Assembly: GCA_034190875.2 (NCBI GenBank)
Contig: CM067354.1
Location: 8,730,328 to 8,794,327 of the forward strand
DNA length: 64,000 nt
DNA from: Urechis unicinctus
Lineage: Eukaryota; Annelida; Polychaeta; Xenopneusta; Urechidae
Direction: 5' to 3'
Position numbers and translations under genes: made by a program. Of the stretch, positions 1 through 10,130 are shown piece after piece. Position 1 is the first letter of the stretch; each line of letters begins with the position of its first letter. The notes beneath the pieces are model-generated. The model made no database searches, had not been told where the DNA came from, and worked only from the letters and a program-made list of their open reading frames with translations.

Positions 1-252
1 TAGTGACCGAGGTGTATATTATGTGTTTCACTTGCGGATGTGAGAACATTTTGTTTAACAGGTTCAATGACTCTACAAATGCCAGAGAAAAGGGGATGTA
101 ACGAACGTTATGAACATAAGATACTTGTCAGGTGACACTGACGTCACTAGTTTCAGGGTAGTTGTCTTGAGCAGCGTCTCTCTCTTTTTTGTGTGTCTTC
201 GCTGGATGTTAATAAAGTTTGACTGTTCATCAAACCTATGGAAGATGTTACA
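1..252 (+). mobile_element. 3' end of a Ty3/gypsy-like LTR element, cut by the window edge
   Basis: Bases 97-252 look like a short LTR. They begin TGTAACGAACGTTATG and end ATGTTACA, with an AATAAA at 211-216. A purine tract (gagaaaagggga) lies directly before it, in the position of a polypurine tract. The full element at 20.9 kb has nearly the same arrangement (gagaaaggggga, then TGTAATGTGATGAACG, ending ATATTACA), so the two are related families. Bases 1-96 would be the untranslated tail after pol. The rest lies outside the window, so completeness cannot be judged. Confidence 0.6.
97..252 (+). repeat. LTR of the left-edge gypsy-like element
   Basis: This 156-bp LTR has TG...CA ends and an internal AATAAA. 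It is shorter than the 184/188-bp LTRs of the 20.9-kb element. Its first bases share the block GAACGTTATG...AACATAAG with that element. Confidence 0.55.
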
Positions 253-825
253 GATACTCCCCTGATACCAGTCTTGCTCCTATTGGTGAGAGAGTCAGTT
301 TAGGGTTTAATGGTACACCAACACAAATATGTTATATAACTCCTCAAAAGGTAAATAGATAAGTTTGACCTGATTAAGAAGCCGCCTCCAAGGAAAAAGA
401 CGGAAAACATATGGATGACGATGAAAAAGATAAAAACGCAAATGATAATCCTAGGGCAAGTCACCACCAACAGATTGACTGGACCAGGACATTCCAGCCT
501 CTTGTCTGCATGCAATTAAATTAAAATAAAAAATGCTTATGCCACCTGCATCTTACCAAATGAACATTAATCACCATCCCTCCCCGACACATGCATTCAA
601 AATTAAAACAGAATGACTTGTTTCAAACAGGTGGCCCTCTCGCTAGCGACAATTTATCTTAGAGGCGGTCTCCTGGCCTTACAAATTCATTTGTATGTAT
701 TCTTTTCAACCGTTTAATGTGTATTTCTATATATTTTGATAAATAAGTGATGTACATCTATAAAAATGGTTTTGATTTTTTGTTTGGCAAATAAATGAAT
801 ATGAATCTTTGTCTGGAGTGAGTGA
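253..825. other. Gene-free AT-rich DNA holding one truncated SINE-like copy
   Basis: No coding frame here looks real. The recognisable content is a truncated copy of the local SINE-like family at about 297-510. The remainder is AT-rich single-copy-looking sequence. Confidence 0.5.
297..510 (+). repeat. SINE-like family, copy 1 (truncated)
   Basis: It starts with the family head gggtttaatggtacaccaa and runs through the shared body (tttgacctgattaag, gatgaaaaagataaaaacg, gattgactggaccaggacat), then stops near ctcttgtc. The tail present in copy 2 is absent. It has no coding capacity. Confidence 0.7.
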
Positions 826-1192
826 GTATAGGGTTTAACGGCACATCAACACGTATGTATTATACAGGGTCAAAAAGTGGGATCAATACGATTGACCTGA
901 TTGAGCAGGCGCCTTCTAGGATAAATGGAAAAGAAGATGGAAAAACATGTGAATGATAATGAAAAAGATAAAAATGCAAATGATAATCCTAGGGAGAGTT
1001 GCCACCAGCTGATTGACTGGGCCAGGACATTCCAGCCTCTCGTCGAGGCGAAATCCAGGCCAAATGGGTGTTTTGCAGATATGGCCCTCGCGAAGACTCA
1101 AGGCCAACAGGTTTCCTCCTATTAGTCACCTTTTACGACATGCAGGAGGATACAGTGGGCCTATTCTACCCCCGCACCCACAGAGGGGGAAA
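826..1192 (+). repeat. SINE-like family, copy 2 (most complete)
   Basis: This is the longest clear copy, about 365 bp. It has a head with gagtatagggtttaacggc, a body with gattgactgggccaggac, and a tail with ttacgacatgcaggagg and ctattctacccccgcaccc. Read on the minus strand, the tail contains tgtcgtaaaaggtgactaa, a string I recall from molluscan short interspersed repeats. That is memory, not a search. ORFs across it are shadows. Confidence 0.7.
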
Positions 1193-1216
1193 CCGTTCAG
1201 AAATTATATTATATAG

Positions 1217-1430
1217 GGGGAGCCACAAGGAAGACATGGCAAGTGGTAGTAGTGGTGGATTGGCAGGTAAAGATAGAGGACAAAGGCTGGAAAACAGGGA
1301 TGCTCCTCTGATACAAGCCTTGTATCTACCATTGCCACAAGGAAGACATGGTAAATGGTAGTGGTGGTGGATTGGCAGGTAAGGATTGAGGACAAAGGTT
1401 GAAATGCAGAAATGTTCCTCTGTCGCCAAG
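1217..1430 (+). repeat. Internal direct repeat of about 110 bp
   Basis: The segment beginning cacaaggaagacatggcaag (about 1224-1310) recurs at about 1336-1421 with scattered substitutions. A third partial copy is near 1862-1915 (aaggaagacatggtaaatg). It looks like a subunit belonging to the nested SINE-like copies. Confidence 0.65.
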
Positions 1431-1433
1431 TCG

Positions 1434-1690
1434 ATGGTGATGAAAAAGATAAAAATGCAAACGATTATACTGGGGCATGTCACCACCTGCCGATTGACTG
1501 GAACAGGTCATTCTATCCTCTCCTCTAGGTGTTATCCTGGCCATAGAAGTGTGTCACAGATATGACCCTGTCAGACCGCTCCACTCAACCACCAGCATCC
1601 TCCACTGACATGAGTCATAACCCACAGCAAACAGGTTGCCCCCTATTAGCCGTCCCTTACAACATACAGGGGGATACAGTTGGATGCAAT
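1434..1690 (+). repeat. SINE-like family, copy 3 (rearranged)
   Basis: It contains the body motifs gatgaaaaagataaaaatg and gattgactggaacagg and a tail resembling acaacatacagggggatac. The head is missing and the order is disturbed by neighbouring repeat fragments. Confidence 0.55.
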
Positions 1691-1914
1691 TTAACATGGA
1701 GCTGGAAACAATAATCCCAGTCTCTCGTCCAGGAGAAATCCACCAACACAAGTCGCAACCCACAGCAAACAGGGCCATGACCGACTGGCCGCAGTTCACG
1801 TGATCAGTCCAAGGATTGCATTGGCCGAGTGAGAAAATCAGGATAAAATCTACCATTGCCAATAAGGAAGACATGGTAAATGATAGTGGTGTGTGGATTG
1901 TCAGGTAAGAAGTA

Positions 1915-2330
1915 AGTTAATGTAGGATTTAACGGCACATATATTGTGCCTACAGAGGTGAATAGAAAAGTTTGACATGATTAAACAGCCGCCTTGTAGG
2001 ATAAATTGGGGAAGGGAAACCGACATTGATAAAGATGAACAAGAAAGAACAAGACAGAGAAAAATATGAAAATGCCAAACTTATCCTAGAGCATGTCACT
2101 AGCAGCTGATTGACTGGACCAGGCCATTCCATCCTATTGTCTGGGCAAAATCAGTCCCAAAGTGGTATGTTGCACATTTGGTTCTCGCAAGTATCATTCT
2201 ACTCAACAACCAGGATCCCATTGCCCACTGACATGAGTCGCAACAGGCTGCCCCCTATCTGTCATCTCCTACGATATCCAGGAGGATACAGCGGGCCCAT
2301 TCTACCCCCGCATCCACAGGAGGTGGCAGG
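1915..2330 (+). repeat. SINE-like family, copy 4
   Basis: A diverged head (gtaggatttaacggcacat) is followed by gattgactggaccaggcc and the tail ctcctacgatatccaggagg plus ttctacccccgcatccac. It is nearly full length but has small insertions relative to copy 2. Confidence 0.65.
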
Positions 2331-2480
2331 TAAGAAAGAAAGTATAGGGATTAATAGCATATCAACACTTTATATTATATATGTTATAAGGTGCCTCTCA
2401 AGGAGGGAGGAATATGAAGGATTGGCTTTATGCTTGATGAAGATCTAGAAGAAGCAGATGAAAAAGAGAAGGTAAGGTGT

Positions 2481-2800
2481 GGTAAGTATAGGGTTTAACG
2501 GCACACCAACGATTATGTATTACACGGTGCCTTCAAAGGTGGAGTTCCCGCCTCTCGTCAAGCTGGTCTAGGGCAAAATCCGCACCAAAGTGGTGTGCTG
2601 CAGATATGACCCTGGCAAAGACCTCTCCACTCAACCACCAGGATCCCACTGTCCAGCGACACGATACGCAGCAGAGTATTGAGGACAAAGGCTTGGATAC
2701 AAAAACCTTCCTCTGATACCATCTTTGTTCCTGCCCAAGAGCAGACCGACAAAACAATTAACTGGACCAAGTAAATCAAGCCTCTCATCTAGACGCAATC
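2481..2800 (+). repeat. SINE-like family, copy 5 (partial)
   Basis: The head agtatagggtttaacggcac is present. It is followed by a shortened body with gtgctgcagatatgaccc and a second, rearranged body piece (aattaactggaccaagtaaa). Confidence 0.55.
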
Positions 2801-3044
2801 TGCTTACAATACCCGTTAGATTGTTCTCGTATTATCCGCTTTGGAAGATGTTTGTGGGTGGAAGGAGAGGGCTTCATAAGATAAAGATTACAAACAAGCA
2901 TCTTCAACTGTTCATTTCCCTCTCATACTATTTTTGCTCTAATAAAACAAACACCCCAAGAATTATAAAAGAAATCAAAAGTAAAAGGGCTAAAATCACC
3001 ACTACAAACAAGAATACATGTTACATGGGAAATGTTGTGTGGTA

Positions 3045-3440
3045 ATGATTAAGAAGAAAGCCTCAATCAAATGGATCTTCCGATAAAATCACCCTGCTTT
3101 CCCAAGGAACCAATCTACAATGTGTGACAATGATGTCACACATAGGAGGGGAACTTCAAAGTGACACCAGGAAGACATGTCACATGGGGCGTGGAGTGGG
3201 GTTTCTGTGGTAAGAATCAAGAAGAAAGCCTCAATCAAATGGATCTTCCTATAAAACCACCTTTCTTTATAATTTCATTGCCATGTTGAGTCACTGTCAA
3301 AAACCCACGCACTCTTCAACTTGTTTGTCGCTGGTTAAGAAATGTGATCGAATGGCAGTCATCAGCAGCCGAGTATCGACTGTTGGTCAAGTGTGGAGTG
3401 TACAACATTATAACCAGCAATGAATCTGTGTTGTGAGGCA
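3045..3440 (+). repeat. Local direct repeats (70-bp and 145-bp units)
   Basis: The unit aagaagaaagcctcaatcaa occurs at about 3048 and again at about 3216. The segment at about 3292-3437 (actcttcaacttgtttgtcg, then gagtatcgactgttggtcaa) recurs at about 4026-4163. Between the second pair sits SINE-like copy 6, so a nested insertion or a duplication is likely. Confidence 0.6.
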
Positions 3441-3445
3441 AGGTA

Positions 3446-3905
3446 AGGTAAGTATAGGGTTTAACAGCACACCAACACTCATGTATTATATGGTGCCATG
3501 AAAGGTAGATAATATTGACCTAAGCAGCCGTTTTCTGGGATAAATGAAAATTGAGATGGAAAAGATCAAAATTAAAACTATTATCCTACGGCAAGTCACC
3601 ACCAGCCGATTGACTGGACCAGGCCATTCCAGCCTTTCGTCTAGGCAAAATCCGGGCCAGAGTGATATGTTGCAGACATGGCCCTCAAAAGGACCACTCC
3701 ACTCAACCACCTGGATCCCATTGTCCACCGACACGAGTCGCAACCCACAGCCATAGTGGTGTTTTGCAGATATGGCCCTCACGAAGACCTCCCTACTCAA
3801 TCACTTGGATCCCATTGTCCATTGACACGAGTCGCAACCCACGGCCAACAGGTTTCCCCCTAGTAGTCGCCTCCTACAACATGCAGGAGGATTCAATGGG
3901 CCTAT
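3446..3905 (+). repeat. SINE-like family, copy 6
   Basis: The head gtatagggtttaacagcac, the body gattgactggaccaggcc and the tail cctcctacaacatgcaggag are all present. The middle contains an extra duplicated piece of about 85 bp (ttgcagacatggccctcaaa / ttgcagatatggccctcacg). Confidence 0.65.
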
Positions 3906-4025
3906 TGTACAATTCATATCAATGTCGAGTGAACTCCTATGCTGAATACCATACTCTTATTTGTATTTTAAGAAATTTATTTGAAGTACTCCTTGGCATT
4001 TAACTGGCAGTTTTATCGCCATGTT

Positions 4026-4163
4026 GTGTCATTGTAAACAATCCACACACTCTTCAACTTGTTTGTCGCTGGTTGAGAAATGTGATCATATGGCACCGAG
4101 TATCGACTGTTGGTCAAGTGTGACGTGTACAACATCATACCCAGCAATGTATCCGTGTTGTAA
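4026..4163 (+). repeat. Second copy of the 145-bp direct repeat
   Basis: It matches the segment at about 3292-3437 with scattered differences. Shared strings include tcttcaacttgtttgtcgct and gagtatcgactgttggtcaa. No coding potential is seen. Confidence 0.6.
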
Positions 4164-6005
4164 GATAAAGATCATGACAAGCTGTGCAATTATCAATGAA
4201 TATTTTCCCAACAGAATTCAATAAAATTACATTAAATATTAATAATTTCATGTTGTTAATGATTAACAACATGAAAAAGAGTGGACTCTCAAGGAAAAGA
4301 ATGGCAAAACATTCTGCGGAGTTTCAGTGAATCTACCAACAGTCTAGCAGAGGTGTACAAATTTGCAATAATTTAAAAAAAAAAAAACAGTGCAAGGATA
4401 GGAATATGTCAGACGTATGCGATAACTTTGATATAACCATGCGCATGTTGAGAAGCGCTGTGACAATGTAAGAAAGAGGGGGGTTGCACCCTCTGATTTC
4501 TCACACATTTTCAGTTAAGTAACCCCACCGGGAATAATGTAATATAGTTATGACTGTGTGACAGCTCATGGAGGCTGCATCCGCATGTGCGGTGTAGTCT
4601 CTGACTGTTCAATCATCCTTTACATTTTATTTATGAACAATATCATATTATGTGCCATGTGTTTTTGTGTTAGCTACCTTGTAACTTACTGTAACTTACA
4701 ATGCTCTTTCGTGAATATAGCTCTATTTCTATATTCCTGAATGTAAACATTGGGCTACATAAGATAGCATTGATTGTAGTTCCAGTTTCAAAGCTGAGCC
4801 AGATTACACCTGGCTTGCTTTAACTCGCGCTGCAATCAAATAGTGCCATCTGTTTAAATACCTGGTTATATTCATTATGTCTACATGTTAATTATTTATG
4901 TTGGTTTTCATTGCTATATATTGTCTACCTTAGTTAGAGTCTTTCACCTTTGTTATTTAGTAGTCTGGTTGTATTAATATTAGTTTTGTTTACATAGTTT
5001 CTGTTTGTAAATAGTGCGAGTGGGAGCATTGTACGAGAACTTGTGGTTTTGAATTCGTGGAGGCATGACATAGTTTTCGTCGCTCTCTCGGTTTAGTGAG
5101 TTTTATTGTCAACTTGGCGATTTCGGATCGCCAAGTTATGGCGATCACCCCCGGTTTGTAAGTTTGTTTTGTGGGAACTTGTGTAAACAATTTTTTGTTT
5201 CGCGATACAGGTCGCAATTTTTGAAATTTTCCAATTTTTTCTCTTATTTGGTAGTTCGATAGTGCGCAGAACCGAGAGGTTTTTGTTGTTTGACCTATGA
5301 CCCAAACATTTTGTCGTATACAATGAATCACATTGTAAGTGAAAATTGTAGTTGCCCCGTCCCTAATGGTCGGATCGTTACAAACGTGTGGAGCGTGTAG
5401 ATTTGATATCAGTAACTTTTTAAATACATGATACGGCGATCCAACCAATGGTTTTGTCCTATCTAAGGTGGAAAAAAAGTGGTATCGTTCCAAATGGCAA
5501 CAAATGCTTCTGTTTTTTTGCGCGCCTCTGTTTGTATAGGTCAGTCACTTGTCGTTGTATTGTCCTCTAGGTTGTCTGTGTATCTTTTGTATGTATAATA
5601 TTTTTAGATGTTGTTCTTGTCGTTGCTGTTGTTATATTTCCGGCTGTATCGGTTGATGTCCCGATTTCGGTTCCTGACGTTGCCTTTGTTGTATGGCGTT
5701 TAAATAGTTAAGATTCTGTCCCTTTTGCATTTTGTTTAGTTAATAAATTACTCCTATAGTTTTCCCCCTTACAATTTCGTTTGTCTCCTTCCAGCTAAAG
5801 GTAACTGCTGCTAAACTCAGCAACTCCCAGGTTTTCAGTCATATTTGACCCCTGGGGCGTTACAACACCAAATACTATATAAGGACAGTTCACGGGGCAG
5901 AAGTTGAGAAGACAATGCAATCTCTCAGAGGTTTGCCATCCACAGGTCTTCTGAGCAGCATACTATCCCCAGACAAATGAACTGGCTGAAATGACTGATG
6001 CAAAA
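4164..6005. other. Gene-free stretch; possible solo LTR
   Basis: I see no convincing gene. The 167-codon minus-strand frame at 4990-5493 matches no family I know. A segment from about 4538 (tgtaatatag) to about 5864 (ggcgttaca) has TG...CA ends and an AATAAA at about 5741, as a long solo LTR would. The flanking bases aataa and acacc do not match, so the target duplication expected of an LTR insertion is missing. I do not call it firmly. Confidence 0.25.
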
Positions 6006-6295
6006 CGGTGAATGACTGGATTGCTAAGCTGGTGAATGACCAGGTGGATGACCAAGTGAATTGCCAGGTGGATTTTCTAAGCTGGTGAATGACCAGGTGG
6101 ATTGCTTGTCTAAGCTGGTGAATGACCAGGTGGATTGCTTGTCTAAGCTGGTGAATGACCAGGTGGATTGCTTGTCTAAGCTGGTGAATGACCAGGTGGA
6201 TTGCTTGTCTTAGCTGGTGAATGACCAGGTGGATTGCTTGTCTTAGCTGGTGAATGACCAGGTGGATTGCTTGACTAAGCTGGTGAATGACAGTG
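6006..6295 (+). repeat. 33-bp minisatellite
   Basis: Roughly eight units of a 33-bp repeat with the core gaatgaccaggtggattgc followed by ttgtctaagctggt. The first units are shorter and irregular, the later ones nearly identical. The array reappears at 9436 at the start of the second copy of the duplication. Confidence 0.85.
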
Positions 6296-9000
6296 GCAGA
6301 TATAAAAAAGGGTTCCTCAGTTGTGTCAATGAGTGATCAATCACCAGCCTCATGAAGGATAAATTATAGGCCTCGTGCCCTCATAAAGGATCAATCATCA
6401 GCCTTATGCCCTCATAAAGGATTAATTGCTGACCTCGTGCTCACATACAAGATCACTTGCCATCCTCATACTCTCATGCAAGATCAATTGCTGGCATCAT
6501 GCTCTCATAAAGGATTAATTGCCAGCCTCATACTTTCATGCAAGATCAATTGCCAGCCTCATGCCCTCATAAAGGATTATTTGCTGGCCTCATGCTCACA
6601 TGAGTGATCAATTGCCGGCTTCATGCTCTCATGGAGGATAGATTGCAGGACTCCTGCTCTCATGGAGGATAGATTGCCGGCTTCATGCTCTCATGGAGGA
6701 TAGATTGCAGGTCTAATGCTCTCATGGAGGATAGATTGCCAGCTTCATGCTCTCATGGAGGATAGATTGCAGGACTAATGCTCTCATGGAGGATAGATTG
6801 CCGTCTTCATGCTCTCATGGAGGACAGATTGCCTGACTAATGCTCTCATGAACGATTTTCAAGGATAGGGGATGAACTATGAACTGAGCCTGATCGAGAA
6901 ACTATTTCATTGTGTGAAAGGCTGTTAAAACACCTGCAAGACGCAATCCTTTTAAAGGGAATAGTTGCCAATTTGTTAATACTCTAGCGAGGCAAAATGT
7001 TTGCACTCCTTGTTAATATGTCCATATAGAGAGTAACTAAACTCATGTTGAATGTTACTTGAGTAACTGTAAGATATCTTTAAAGTGATCAATAAAGTGA
7101 CTATTGAAGTCAATAAGTGATTCATATAAGTGAATAATTTATCATATGTTATAGTCTAATGGCATCCTTTCATCTTACCATTTAAATATCAAAGGCTTTG
7201 CAGCCTTTAACTAAGTTGAGAGTCATCACCGACCTACAACTTCGGGGACCACATTGACGATTCCTTAATTGCATTTTTTTTAAATCAAAGCTTCTATAAC
7301 AGTCTCATGCAAGGTTTGAAATTCAGTCAAAAAGTGTGTAACTGCATGTCAGTCAGCCCATTCTTTTCATCCCATTGGCTTTTGGGGATCATGGGTTGGA
7401 CATGTAGCCCCAGTCTGAGAGCAATTTAGTTAAATAGGAACAATAGGCAAAAATAGCCCTTAACGAAATTTTCACAGATATACAAGCAATAGTAGGGTAT
7501 AGTTATATCTCGACTCTGCACACAAGAAACCTATTGCTGACATGCCAATGACAAAGATTGGACTTTACCCAGTCTGACAGGCAAGATAAGCACATTCATA
7601 TTATCGCTCATTACTATGTCCTATAATGCAGAAACTAATGCATGGCATTATATGGCGACAACGAGAGATGCATAAACACCATCAGTTATTCACAATTAAT
7701 ATATGCGACAAGAATCACTACGAAAAATTGTCGTTGAGATTACCAACTTATGATCAAGATGATAAAGAGCTCTCCCGATCAATCCATATCGTTCCTGATC
7801 ATTCGGCCGCTGTGAGATCTGTCGCATAGGAATAGACCAGTTTGGAGTCTCGCGAGCGCGGCGCTTCCGGTCTCGGGTCAAAGGTCAATTCGGAAAAACT
7901 TTTTGTGTACTCGATGTGGATGCGTGTGTTTTGATGCACAAGTTGTGATATTTCGTACCTTTCCAGCGTGTTTACTTCTGCTTTAATTTGCTATTTATGG
8001 TGAATGTGACTTCGGAAAGTTTAGTTATCAAGACATTTAACGGATGAAGGTGCCGTTGTTGCATGATTAACAAGCAATAAAGCAAGATTATTTCACAATA
8101 ATTTAAAATATTTATTAATATTGACATGCACACTTCTGTTGTAACAGTGAACAGTATTATTTTCATGCAAGAAGGTAAATTCCTTCATGAGCAATTATAA
8201 TTAATAACTTAGATCTATCTAGCCCTCCTATTAGATAAACAAATGGGGGGTGCACATATAAGTTGCAGATTGCTGCACATGATAACAAAACCAATTCATC
8301 GATGGCACGATCCACGTGTATTCGAGCATTGGCTACTCATTTTGCCTTCTGTACATCTTTTCTTGTCATTTGCTCCAAACATCCAACGGTTGGTGGGATT
8401 TCTAAGGTGCTGCCGCCACGGAAAAGAAGGTCACTCTGTAAAACCCCTGTCAGCTAAGATGACATGCCGTACCTAATATTTCCAAGGAAGCCTGACTCGC
8501 TAGTGATATGCTGGTCGGAAGCACGCCACCGTTTCCCCCCCCCCAGCATTCAGAGAGGAAGGATATCATTCCATTGCGCGCAATGGCTATCAAAAAAAAT
8601 TAACTGTGTTTGACTTCTTGTAGTCTGACCACGTGTAGGCTTGCAGCTTTAGGTTGCGTGGTCTCTCAATGAAAATTTCAGAACAATCAATGGTGCATGT
8701 GAGCGTTGGGTACTTTTCTCATAGTGATGACGGTAAAGATTGTCTAACATTTTTACGCGCAGGCTTCAATTCAATGGCCAGGAATTTCACCCAGGTGTTT
8801 ATAATTGCCGAGCATGTTCCGCTGGATATGTTGTACAGGTCGGCAAGAAAAGCTTTGGACAGGTTCAGTCGTAGTTTCATCATAACCAGCGTCATTTCAT
8901 ACAGAGCAAAGAGCTTTCTTGTTGGGCCACTTCTTTTCGGTGTTGCAGTGAAGGCTCCCCGGACTTAGTTGAGACAACTTTTTTGACCCCACTCCGGTAC
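6080..9000 (+). repeat. Segmental duplication, copy I
   Basis: From the minisatellites through to ttttgaccccactccggta near 8999, this region is repeated in the same orientation at 9437-12508. Long blocks match almost base for base, for example 7026-7460 against 10340-10820. Copy I is the cleaner version: its transposase helix-turn-helix frame is open, whereas copy II is frameshifted there. Confidence 0.85.
6340..6860 (+). repeat. 31-32-bp minisatellite
   Basis: About sixteen units built on attgccggcttcatgctctc followed by atggaggatag. Early units read gccctcataaaggat in place of gctctcatggaggat, so there are two subtypes. Units abut without unique spacers, which excludes a CRISPR array. Confidence 0.85.
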
Positions 9001-9310
9001 TTTAATTTGGGCACTTTGAGTTCTAAATATTGAAAAGGTCAAAGAAACTCTGCCTGGACGGAAAGCCTGTATTCTGCGATACTTTAACGTCGGTTGACAA
9101 CGCTTTGGATGTAATTTTTAAACTCTTGGTTTTGTCTTCAGACTTCTTCTTTGATTGCACCTCCTTTGCTTCTTCTAACTGTGACCGCAGTTGCATCACC
9201 ACTTTTTGATTTTCCAGACATCCAATACACCTACAGTTTTCTTGACACTTGCACGTGAAGGTGTAGGAATGATCTGCATTTACTGCAGACTTAACATTGT
9301 TCACACACAT
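8290..9310 (-). pseudogene. Harbinger-type DDE transposase remnant, copy I
   Basis: Three pieces lie in order on the minus strand. At 9310-9023 is a 95-codon frame with a Cys-rich stretch (CKCQENCRCIGCLE) followed by a charged, probably coiled segment. At about 8972-8745 is an open frame resembling the HTH_Tnp_4 domain, including KLFALYEMTLVMMKLRLNLS and INTWVKFLAIELKP. At about 8520-8290 are degraded DDE_Tnp_4 pieces (LEIPPT-like strings; the ADRG region is damaged). HTH_Tnp_4 plus DDE_Tnp_4 is the layout of Harbinger/ISL2EU transposases. The gap between the helix-turn-helix and DDE parts is far too short for the usual catalytic domain, and stops and frame changes intervene, so it is dead. 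Confidence 0.78.
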
Positions 9311-9435
9311 TTTCAGCTGGTAGGCCAGATCGTCTCAATGAACATCAAAGTACTGCATTACGCTGTATTTAAAAGTATATTTCATTGTACAGTTTGTAAG
9401 GTGTTACGTCTTTAACCGCAGCTGTAACAGAGGTA

Positions 9436-10130
9436 AGCTGGTGAATGACCAGGTGGATTGCTTGTCTTAGCTGGTGAATGAACAGGTGGATTGCTTGTCT
9501 AAGCTGGTGAATGTTGGCAGGTGGAAAAAGGGTGTCAGCTGGTGAATGTCAATGAGTGATCAATCAGCTGGTGAATCATGAAGGATAAATTATAAAAGGG
9601 TTCCTCATTGTGGAATCAATCATCATCACTTAGCCCTCATGAAGGATTATTGCTGACCTCGTGCTCACATACAAGATCACTTGCCATCCTCATACTCTCA
9701 TGCAAGATCAATTGCTGGCCTCATGCTCTCATAAAGGATTAATTGCCAGCCTCATACTTTCATGCAAGATCAATTGCCAGCCTCATGCCCTCATAAAGGA
9801 TTAAGCTGCCTCATGCTCTCATGCAAGATCAATTGCGCAGGCTCATGCTCTCATGCCTGGTCCTCTCATGCTCACTGAGTGAATTGCCGGCTTCATGCTC
9901 TCATGGAGGATAGATTGCAGGACTCCCTTCTCTCATGGAGGATGAGTGATCAGATTGCCGGCTTCATGCTCTCATGGAGGATAGATTGCAGGACTCATGC
10001 TCTCATGGAGGATAGATTGCCGTCTTCATGCTCTCATGGAGGATAGATTGCAGGACTAATGCTCTCATGGAGGATAGATTGCCGTCTTCATGCTCTCATG
10101 GAGGAAGATTGCAGGACTAATGCTCTCATG
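9436..10130 (+). repeat. Minisatellites of copy II, scrambled
   Basis: The same 33-bp units (9436-9520) and 31-32-bp units (about 9600-10130) as in copy I. They are interrupted by misplaced fragments such as agctggtgaatg inserted inside other units and truncated monomers. Copy I has no such patchwork. Confidence 0.8.

Noticed and set aside
4990..5493. 167-codon open frame on the minus strand
   Set aside because: It has no recognisable family, no splice or promoter context, and lies in a possible LTR. Its length is not remarkable in non-coding DNA of this composition.
6006..6860. Direct repeats of 31-33 bp that look CRISPR-like in period
   Set aside because: Units abut with no unique spacers, vary internally, and lie in an intron-containing animal genome. 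They are minisatellites.
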